This document shows positions 1-5,209 of a DNA stretch of 5,209 bases, one piece after another. The translations under genes and the position numbers were made by a program. Source of the DNA: Helicobacteraceae bacterium. GTDB taxonomy: Bacteria; Campylobacterota; Campylobacteria; Campylobacterales; Sulfurimonadaceae. The notes beneath the pieces were generated by a model that worked only from the letters and a program-made list of their open reading frames with translations, did no database searches and had not been told where the DNA came from. Location of the stretch: positions 1 through 5,209 of the forward strand of contig CANMHZ010000104.1 of the NCBI GenBank assembly GCA_947497635.1, read 5' to 3'. Position 1 is the first letter of the stretch, and every line of letters starts with the position of its first letter.

Positions 1-111
1 AGTGAAGAGGGATTTTGTCAAATGCGACGATCTCATATGGGTTACAAAACAAATATGTCCAAAGGAATCTCCTGTGGGGATGATTATTTGGAAGTTGAAG
101 TGTATCTATAA
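1..111 (+). CDS. C-terminal fragment of an unidentified protein (partial, 5' end outside window)
   Basis: Frame 1 is open from the first base to a TAA at 109-111 and gives 36 residues ending G-D-D-Y-L-E-V-E-V-Y-L. I do not recognise the family. The fragment is acidic at its end, has two cysteines (fragment residues 6 and 25) and ends in an alternating pattern that suggests a final beta strand. A closing G-D-x-x-x-x-(V/F) hairpin is found at the end of several small-ligand sensory folds (for example V4R-like domains), but 36 residues are too few to assign one. The TAA is followed by only CCG and then the ATG of the histidine kinase gene, in the same frame, so the two are surely co-transcribed and probably translationally coupled. 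By position it is a candidate input partner for that kinase. It is real coding sequence rather than chance because the next gene lacks its own ribosome binding site and fits as a coupled cistron. Confidence 0.6.
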   Translation, partial: SEEGFCQMRRSHMGYKTNMSKGISCGDDYLEVEVYL

Positions 112-114
112 CCG

Positions 115-1104
115 ATGAAATCAGGGGAATTATTGAGAGAAAAAGAAGATAAACTTGCTCAGGTTATACTTTTGCTAGAGCAATGTACTCTTCAAAAAAA
201 AGAGTTGGAATCGGAGCTCAAGCATATCAAAGAGGCTCAACAAGCGCAAAATATAATTAAAGAAAAAATTCAGCGTTCCAATGCAATTTTATTACAAAGC
301 GTACAAACACGGTCAAAAGAGCTTGAAGAAATTAATTATTCACTTGATCAGCGGATCAAAGAAGAGATTGAAAAAAGTAGAAAACAAGAGCAAGCCCTTC
401 TGTATCAAAACCGTCTTGTTGCTATGGGTGAGATGGTTGGAAATATCGCTCATCAATGGCGACAACCACTTAATGTTTTGGCACTTAAAATCCAAGACCT
501 TGAACTAGCGTATCATTATAATGAACTCAATGAGAGTTACATTCAGTCAGTGACTCAAGAATCAATGAAACAGATTAATTATATGTCAAAAACAATTGAT
601 GATTTCCGAAATTTTGTCAATCCAAGTAGCGGCGAAATTCGTTTTGAGCTAAGTGGATGTATTGATAATGCCGTTAAGCTCGTAAAAGGTATGTTAGATG
701 ATTCTTCAATAACGGTAGAGGTTCATAATCCCCTTGACTCTCTTAAAATTATAGGAAACTCAAGTGAGTTAAAGCAAGTTATTGTCAACTTACTTAACAA
801 TTCAAGAGACGCTTTTCTGGAAAAACTGGTTTCAAAATGTCATATTATAATTAGAACCTATACTGATGATTTAAGCGCTATAATAACCTTTGAAGATAAT
901 GCTGGTGGTATACCTATAAATGTAATAGATCGTGTTTTTGAGCCCTATTTCACCACCAAAGAGGAGGGCAAAGGTACGGGTATCGGATTATATATGTCTT
1001 ATATGATTGTCCACGATAAGATGGAAGGTGATATTCGAGTGGAGAATATTCAAGATGGTGCTCGATTTACAATAACTCTCTCAAGACTATACAAAGAAGA
1101 TTAG
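115..1104 (+). CDS. Soluble sensor-less histidine kinase with N-terminal coiled coil
   Basis: This 329-residue protein is a cytoplasmic histidine kinase with no signal peptide or membrane segment. Residues about 5-98 are charged and heptad-like (rich in K, E, L, Q), as expected of a long dimerising coiled coil that takes the place of a sensor domain. The dimerisation and phosphotransfer helix follows, with the H-box M-G-E-M-V-G-N-I-A-H-Q-W-R-Q-P-L and phospho-acceptor His113. The ATPase domain has all its boxes: N-box N-L-L-N-N-S-R-D-A (225-233), G1 D-N-A-G-G-I (261-266), F-box F-E-P-Y-F-T-T-K (275-282) and G2 G-K-G-T-G-I-G-L (285-292), so it should be active. There is no clear Shine-Dalgarno site before ATG 115, only three bases after the upstream stop, which points to translational coupling. 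TTG 133, preceded by AGGGGA, is a weaker alternative start. With no receiver or sensor of its own, it probably takes input from the upstream protein and phosphorylates the receiver at the start of the next gene; that wiring is inferred from gene order. Confidence 0.93.
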   Translation: MKSGELLREKEDKLAQVILLLEQCTLQKKELESELKHIKEAQQAQNIIKEKIQRSNAILLQSVQTRSKELEEINYSLDQRIKEEIEKSRKQEQALLYQNRLVAMGEMVGNIAHQWRQPLNVLALKIQDLELAYHYNELNESYIQSVTQESMKQINYMSKTIDDFRNFVNPSSGEIRFELSGCIDNAVKLVKGMLDDSSITVEVHNPLDSLKIIGNSSELKQVIVNLLNNSRDAFLEKLVSKCHIIIRTYTDDLSAIITFEDNAGGIPINVIDRVFEPYFTTKEEGKGTGIGLYMSYMIVHDKMEGDIRVENIQDGARFTITLSRLYKED

Positions 1105-1125
1105 CCATTTATGAATACATTAAAA

Positions 1126-1132
1126 GAGGTGA
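1126..1132 (+). promoter_or_regulatory. Ribosome binding site supporting the GTG 1138 start
   Basis: GAGGTGA is seven consecutive bases of the anti-16S consensus and sits five bases before GTG 1138. The competing in-frame ATG at 1111 has only the AT-rich end of the kinase gene before it and no purine-rich site. This favours GTG 1138 as the true start of the hybrid kinase and makes the first nine codons of the longer reading leader sequence. Confidence 0.65.
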
Positions 1133-1137
1133 AGATT

Positions 1138-3441
1138 GTGAAGGATCGAAAAAAATTTAATATTTCGGTTTTAGTCGTGGATGATGAACCTGAAATATTA
1201 GAATATATGGTTCGCATCTTAAATCGTTTAGTAGAGAATGTATTTAGGTCTAAAAATGGTATGGAAGCGCTTGAATGTTATCAAAAAGAAAAAATTGATT
1301 TAATTATCAGCGATATTAATATGCCTGTTATGGATGGTATTGAACTTCTAAAGTTAGTCCGTCAACATGATCGTCGCATCCCATTTATTCTCTCTACAGG
1401 TTTAAAAAGCCTTGACATCCTAACCGAAGCAATCGAGCAAGGTATTAGTGCTTTCCTCCCAAAGCCTCTTCAAATCAAAGACCTATTATCGAAAGTTGAA
1501 GATATTGCGCAAAATAAAGAGTTGGAACTAAAGGTTCAAAATGAGCAAAAGAAATTAAATAAGATTTTAAATCATGTCGATAGTATTGTGGTCATGGTTA
1601 GCTTGAGTGAAAAGCTACTTTTCATGAACCAAAAGTTTTTCGATATTTTTCCTTATGTCGATTTCGATAATTATCGTCAAGAACATGAATGTATTTGTGA
1701 TATTTTTGAAGACAAAGATGGCTATATACAGTCCATTATGGGAGATCAATATTGGATTCCTTATATCCTAGAACACTCTTCCCATACGCATCATGTGCTA
1801 ATGATCGATAAAGATGGTTACGAACGTATCTTCTCAGTTTCGGTACAATCACTGGAAAATAATGAACTGTATGTTGTAACCTTTGGGGATGTAACGGAGC
1901 TTCAACGTGCAAAAGACGAAGCAAGAGCAGCCGCTAAAATGAAAGGTGAATTTTTGGCCAATATGAGTCACGAAATTCGAACACCCATGAATGGAATTTT
2001 GGGGTTTACCTATTTACTGGCTAAAAGCGGTCTAAATGAAAAACAGCAGCACTATATTGATATTATAAATGGAAGCACAACAACACTGCTTGGTATTATT
2101 AACGATATTTTAGATTTCTCAAAACTTGAAAACGGCAAACTTGAACTTGAACTTCTTCCTCATAATCCAATCATTGAAATGAATAAATTAGCACAGTTGT
2201 TCAGTGCGAGGATGGAAGAAAAAGATATTGATTTTATCGTACAAGTTGATCCCTTTATTACCGAGTGTATCTATATTGATTTACTTCGGATTCAACAGGT
2301 CGTTTCAAACTTATTGAATAATGCCCTTAAATTTACTCCCAGTGGTGGAGAAATTATTTTGGATGTTTTACGTTTAGAGAAAAGAGAAGAGTCGTTACTA
2401 ATCCGAATTGGTGTGCATGATAATGGGATAGGAATTTCATTACAGCAACAAGAAAAGATATTTGAGGCATTTGGGCAAGCAGATAGTTCTACCACTCGAA
2501 AATTTGGTGGAACGGGTCTAGGATTATCCATTAGTGCATTTTTGGTTGGATTGATGGACAGTAAAATTAATGTCGAGAGTCTTCCGGGAAAAGGGAGTTA
2601 TTTTTATTTTGACATTCCTGTCAGTGTATGTGACAGTAGTTTAGTAATACCTTCTTCACCACGGCAAAGTAAATCCTATATCGATGAGCAAAAAACGAAA
2701 GATTCTCTGAAGTTCAGCGGTAAAGTTTTGGTTGCCGAAGATAATAGTACAAATCAAATGCTGATTAGAGAATATTTCAATATGTATAATTTAGTAGCAG
2801 ATATGGTTAAAAATGGGAAAGAAGCCGTTGAAATTCTCGATACGAATACGTACGACTTGATTTTAATGGATATTAATATGCCTGTAATGAGTGGAATGGA
2901 AGCTTTACGTTGTATCCGTAAAAAAGGAATTCAAACACCTATTGTTGCGTTGACAGCTAATGCAATGGCTGGAGATAAGGAAAAGTTTTTAGCGGAAGGG
3001 TTTGATAGATACCTTTCTAAGCCTATGGTGCAAGAAGAGTTAGAATTAGTGCTGAGTGAGTATCTCTCCTATAAAAGTGTTCCAACATGCGTTCACCCTT
3101 TTAATTTATTGAATATGGAGCTAATACAAAAAAAACTTCCATTTCCAAAACCTGTAATTCATAAGCTGTTACGCAGTTTTTTGAATAACTCTGACAATTC
3201 CTTAATGCGATTAGAAATAGCAATTGAAGAAAAAGATAGTGAAAAAATAGGTCAAGCAGCGCATGCTCTTAAAGGGGTAATAGGGAACTTACATATAGAA
3301 CCAATGCGCAAGATTGCTGAAGAGATTGAACATCAATGTAGAAGTGACGATTTAATGGGTATTGGTGAGTTATATAGTGATTTTGAAGAAAAAATGAGAC
3401 GTTTGCAGCAGGAGATAACGGTTATTTTGGAGATCGTTTAA
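1138..3441 (+). CDS. Hybrid histidine kinase, REC-PAS-HisKA-HATPase-REC-HPt
   Basis: This soluble phosphorelay protein has 767 residues from GTG 1138 (776 from ATG 1111; GTG is preferred for its Shine-Dalgarno site). Numbered from GTG, the domains are: REC1 about 9-122, with acidic pair Asp15/Asp16, phospho-acceptor Asp59, Ser86/Thr87 and Lys109; a PAS-like domain about 140-256, with C-I-C-D-I-F-E near 185-191 and a final F-G-D-V-T-E-L; HisKA with S-H-E-I-R-T-P and His278; HATPase with N-box Asn391/Asn395, G1 D-N-G-I-G (428-432), F-box F-E-A-F-G (442-446) and G2 G-G-T-G-L-G-L (457-463); REC2 about 528-643, with Glu534/Asp535, Asp578, Thr606 and Lys628; and a C-terminal HPt domain with A-H-A-L-K-G and His709. 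Every catalytic and phospho-acceptor residue is present, so the expected relay is His278 to Asp578 to His709 and then to an unlinked regulator. No membrane segment is seen. It lies just after the sensor-less kinase, and its leading receiver is the likely docking point for that kinase (inferred). The PAS ligand is unknown. Confidence 0.95.
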   Translation: MKDRKKFNISVLVVDDEPEILEYMVRILNRLVENVFRSKNGMEALECYQKEKIDLIISDINMPVMDGIELLKLVRQHDRRIPFILSTGLKSLDILTEAIEQGISAFLPKPLQIKDLLSKVEDIAQNKELELKVQNEQKKLNKILNHVDSIVVMVSLSEKLLFMNQKFFDIFPYVDFDNYRQEHECICDIFEDKDGYIQSIMGDQYWIPYILEHSSHTHHVLMIDKDGYERIFSVSVQSLENNELYVVTFGDVTELQRAKDEARAAAKMKGEFLANMSHEIRTPMNGILGFTYLLAKSGLNEKQQHYIDIINGSTTTLLGIINDILDFSKLENGKLELELLPHNPIIEMNKLAQLFSARMEEKDIDFIVQVDPFITECIYIDLLRIQQVVSNLLNNALKFTPSGGEIILDVLRLEKREESLLIRIGVHDNGIGISLQQQEKIFEAFGQADSSTTRKFGGTGLGLSISAFLVGLMDSKINVESLPGKGSYFYFDIPVSVCDSSLVIPSSPRQSKSYIDEQKTKDSLKFSGKVLVAEDNSTNQMLIREYFNMYNLVADMVKNGKEAVEILDTNTYDLILMDINMPVMSGMEALRCIRKKGIQTPIVALTANAMAGDKEKFLAEGFDRYLSKPMVQEELELVLSEYLSYKSVPTCVHPFNLLNMELIQKKLPFPKPVIHKLLRSFLNNSDNSLMRLEIAIEEKDSEKIGQAAHALKGVIGNLHIEPMRKIAEEIEHQCRSDDLMGIGELYSDFEEKMRRLQQEITVILEIV

Positions 3442-3442
3442 A

Positions 3443-3476
3443 TCCCTTGAAATTGCTTTGTCTAGCAATTGAGGGA
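3443..3476. terminator. Imperfect hairpin between convergent genes, possible terminator
   Basis: The arms TCCCTTGAAATTGCT (3443-3457) and AGCAATTGAGGGA (3464-3476) pair around a six-base loop. They give seven pairs next to the loop, a two-base bulge, one G-U pair and five more pairs. It starts just after the hybrid kinase stop (3439-3441) and covers the stop of the opposing kinase (3462-3464), the expected place for a shared terminator between convergent genes. Neither strand has a good T-run after the stem: the plus strand continues into A-rich sequence and the minus strand has only TTTAAA. Intrinsic termination is therefore uncertain, and the hairpin may instead protect 3' ends. Confidence 0.45.
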
Positions 3477-4676
3477 AAGTAAAAATGTTTCGTCACTTTC
3501 TTCGACGGAAAGTTCCATATTGAGTGCGAAAGAGAGTCTACGAATAATATTGAGTCCAAGACTAGAGCTAAAGAGCGTGGGATCTTTAGCGGAAGTTATG
3601 GCATTAGCAAAAACGATTTTTTTCTCTTTTGGATGCAAAACAATGGTAATGGTTGAGTTCTCAGGGGCATGGTTGATACAATTTTCAAGTATGGTCAATA
3701 TGAGTTTTGTGAGAGATTGACTGTGCGTTGTGATGGTAAAAGAATTTCCCCGCTTGAGATCAAGTGATTGATGTTTACGTTGCAATAAAGGCGTAGCGTA
3801 GAGAGATGCTTGGGCAACGAGTGATTCGAGGTCAATATGAAGTGCTGTGGCATTGTCGGGTATTTGGCTCTCTTGGACGATTAGAAGCTCTTTCAAATAC
3901 TTGAGAAGTTTACCTATGTCACCATTGGCTTGTCGAAGAAACTGTTCTTTATTTGCGGTAGGATCAAGGGCATAACTGTCGAGTCTGGCTTTGAGAATCG
4001 CCAATGGAGTTTTGAACTGGTGTGCCGTTTCTTTGAAAAGTTGTCGCTCCTTTTCTCGTAGAAAAGCAATTTTATCCACAAGTGTTTGTAACGCTGTCCC
4101 TACCCTTTGTATTTCGACACTTGCGCAAGAGAGGGGAAAATGAGTTTCATTTCCCTCCAAGTCTATGGTAGTACAGACTTGCGCAAGTTGTTCCATAGGA
4201 TCGAGTAGTTTTTGTAGTATGGTATAAAAAACAAAAGTGAGTAAAGCAAGTGCGCCGAAAAAGAGGAGATAAAGGCTTGTGGCTAAACGATGCAGACTTT
4301 TTTCGATGACTTTTGTATCACTTATTGCAATAAAATAATAGCCGTTGGAAAGTTTTGTAGTGACAGCAATGGTATCGGAAGATATTTTTTGAAGTTTTGG
4401 ATTGGCAATAATTTTAAAGAGAGGGTTGCTGAGTGCTTTATCCGCCGATAAGGTGTGGGTAAGCTCTATGCGTTGTAAGTATTTTAAATCAGCGGTTGGG
4501 GTGGGATCAGCAAGATACTCTGTGATGATTTCCGATGAAATATGATGCAAAAGAGCGACGGCATCGTCTATGCGCTCTTCTCTCTCCATTTTTAGAATCA
4601 AAACAACTAATGCCGTGAAAATAAAAAAAGTTGTGAGGATAAAAAAAATAATAATTTTAGCTTTAAGGGTGTTCAA
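3462..4676 (-). CDS. Membrane-bound sensor histidine kinase with reduced ATP-binding domain
   Basis: This 404-residue inner-membrane kinase partners the OmpR-type regulator upstream. A hydrophobic segment at about 8-28 and a second at about 133-154 frame a periplasmic sensor region of roughly 100 residues that I cannot assign to a family. A HAMP-like linker (about 155-208) leads to the H-box K-E-T-A-H-Q-F-K-T-P-L with phospho-acceptor His219. The A-H-Q form recalls the TctE/QseC branch of kinases. The ATPase domain is degenerate: in the N-box (T-I-L-E-N-C-I-N-H-A-P, 328-338) the first Asn is Thr while Asn332 is kept, the G1 D-x-G-x-G is replaced by F-A-N-A-I (356-360), only about 15 residues separate this from the G2 remnant S-S-L-G-L-N (371-376), and no F-box is visible. 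The start is TTG 4676: an in-frame TGA lies directly upstream, and GAGGA sits seven bases before the TTG. It overlaps the regulator gene by 14 nt. The family assignment is firm; kinase activity is not certain. Confidence 0.9.
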   Translation of the reverse strand: MNTLKAKIIIFFILTTFFIFTALVVLILKMEREERIDDAVALLHHISSEIITEYLADPTPTADLKYLQRIELTHTLSADKALSNPLFKIIANPKLQKISSDTIAVTTKLSNGYYFIAISDTKVIEKSLHRLATSLYLLFFGALALLTFVFYTILQKLLDPMEQLAQVCTTIDLEGNETHFPLSCASVEIQRVGTALQTLVDKIAFLREKERQLFKETAHQFKTPLAILKARLDSYALDPTANKEQFLRQANGDIGKLLKYLKELLIVQESQIPDNATALHIDLESLVAQASLYATPLLQRKHQSLDLKRGNSFTITTHSQSLTKLILTILENCINHAPENSTITIVLHPKEKKIVFANAITSAKDPTLFSSSLGLNIIRRLSFALNMELSVEESDETFLLSLNC

Positions 4677-5209
4677 TCATATATCCTCGTGTTTTTATGG
4701 TGGTAATGATACTCGGATTTAATTTTTTTCTGAGGGTGTTAATCATCACATCAATGGTATTGGAGGCAATATTTTCAGGATGGTCGTAGATACTGCTGAT
4801 AATTTCATCTCGTGAAACAATCATTCCCATTCGTTCAAGAAGGGTAAAAAAGAGTGCATCTTCTTTTTTGCTTAGAAGAATTGGCTTTCCCTCACTCATA
4901 ATAGTTTTGGAAATCATATCAACGGTAATATTGTCAAATAGTAAAGTTGTTGGGGTAAATCGGCGTGAGAGGGCGTTGATTCGTGCGAGCAATTCATCAA
5001 TATCAAACGGTTTTTCGATATAGTCATCCGCCCCCTTGTTGAGCCCTTCTATTTTGTCGATAACATTGCCATACGCACTCATAACAAGAATACCGCATTG
5101 AGGATTCTTGGTTTTTGCGGGTTTTATGAGATTTAGTCCTATGTCTTCTCCCATAAGATTACGATCCAGCAGAAGGATAGTGTAGTGATAACTAGCAAGA
5201 TAATCCAAT
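4663..5209 (-). CDS. OmpR/PhoB-family response regulator (partial, N-terminus outside window)
   Basis: This is a transcription factor of a two-component pair. About 182 codons are present, and the receiver lacks roughly its first 35-40 residues, including the acidic pair, because the gene runs off the window edge. The TTG at 5208 is an internal codon, not the start. Numbering from that TTG, phospho-acceptor Asp15 lies in L-L-L-D-R-N-L, with Ser44 in V-M-S-A-Y and Lys66 in I-E-K-P-F completing the active site. The proline usually found four residues after the Asp is Met19 here. A linker near 80-88 leads to a winged-helix DNA-binding domain (about 89-179) with the expected S-K-K-E-D-A-L-F start, a recognition helix at about 150-163 (N-T-I-D-V-M-I-N-T-L-R-K-K-L) and the terminal hairpin T-I-K-T-R-G-Y-M-I. 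It ends M-I-E-H-P and overlaps the kinase gene by 14 nt, so the two are translationally linked. Target promoters and the stimulus cannot be read from this sequence. Confidence 0.93.
   Translation of the reverse strand, partial: LDYLASYHYTILLLDRNLMGEDIGLNLIKPAKTKNPQCGILVMSAYGNVIDKIEGLNKGADDYIEKPFDIDELLARINALSRRFTPTTLLFDNITVDMISKTIMSEGKPILLSKKEDALFFTLLERMGMIVSRDEIISSIYDHPENIASNTIDVMINTLRKKLNPSIITTIKTRGYMIEHP
4684..4688 (-). promoter_or_regulatory. Ribosome binding site for the TTG start of the sensor kinase
   Basis: On the minus strand GAGGA lies seven bases before TTG 4676, inside the last codons of the response regulator gene. A TGA in the kinase frame (4679-4677) touches the TTG, so no earlier start is possible, and the next in-frame ATG falls after the first membrane segment. 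The rare TTG start is therefore well supported. Confidence 0.7.

Noticed and set aside
1..111. Assignment of the upstream fragment to a V4R-like or related ligand-binding domain
   Set aside because: Only 36 residues are visible and the cysteine expected in the closing G-D-x-x-C pattern is a leucine, so the resemblance is too weak to name a family.
281..508. 75-codon open frame on the plus strand
   Set aside because: It lies wholly inside the first histidine kinase in another frame, across its coiled coil and H-box, and shows no domain pattern.
1736..1924. 62-codon open frame on the minus strand
   Set aside because: It is antisense to the PAS domain of the hybrid kinase, has no recognisable motif, and the sense frame is clearly coding.
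2133..2157. Short direct repeat of a CTTGAA unit in the hybrid kinase
   Set aside because: It simply encodes a K-L-E-N-G-K-L-E-L-E-L stretch that is usual after the phosphotransfer helix in hybrid kinases.
2292..2531. 79-codon open frame on the minus strand
   Set aside because: It is antisense to the conserved N- to G2-box region of the hybrid kinase and is explained by that gene's codon pattern.
3469..3720. 83-codon open frame on the plus strand after the hybrid kinase
   Set aside because: It is antisense to the ATPase end of the minus-strand kinase. Its serine-rich product looks like a shadow translation.

Overview
The window holds two signal-transduction modules that converge on each other. 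The protein features suggest a member of the Campylobacterota (Sulfurospirillum, Sulfurimonas or Arcobacter-like). The DNA is AT-rich and the genes are tightly packed. One kinase carries the H-box H-Q-W-R-Q-P-L, which is very common in that phylum, and a PAS domain carries a C-I-C-D-x-F-E motif of a kind I associate with the same group. This placement comes from pattern recognition and was not tested by a database search.

Plus strand, 1-3441: the last 36 codons of an unidentified protein (1-111); a soluble 329-residue histidine kinase with a long N-terminal coiled coil (115-1104); and a 767-residue hybrid kinase with the order REC-PAS-HisKA-HATPase-REC-HPt (best start GTG 1138, end 3441). The gaps are 3 nt and 6-33 nt, so these are almost certainly one operon. 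The first kinase has no sensor or receiver domain and the next gene begins with a receiver. The simplest reading is that the first kinase signals to the hybrid's N-terminal receiver, and the hybrid then passes phosphate internally His278 to Asp578 to His709. No DNA-binding or enzymatic output domain is visible, so the final target lies outside the window. The unidentified upstream protein could be the input.

Minus strand, 5209-3462: an OmpR/PhoB-type response regulator (its N-terminus is cut by the window edge) and a membrane-bound sensor kinase that overlaps it by 14 nt and starts at a TTG with a good Shine-Dalgarno site. This is a classical two-component pair, except that the kinase has a strongly reduced ATP-binding domain: the G1 Asp is replaced by Asn, the lid is very short and the G2 glycines are partly lost.

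The two modules meet tail to tail with 20 nt between the stop codons, at an imperfect hairpin (3443-3476) that may terminate one or both transcripts. There is no gene-free stretch longer than 300 nt, and I see no RNA genes, mobile elements or CRISPR. The plus-strand genes look more AT-rich than the minus-strand pair. The system is unusual in its wiring, but every domain I can identify belongs to a known family.
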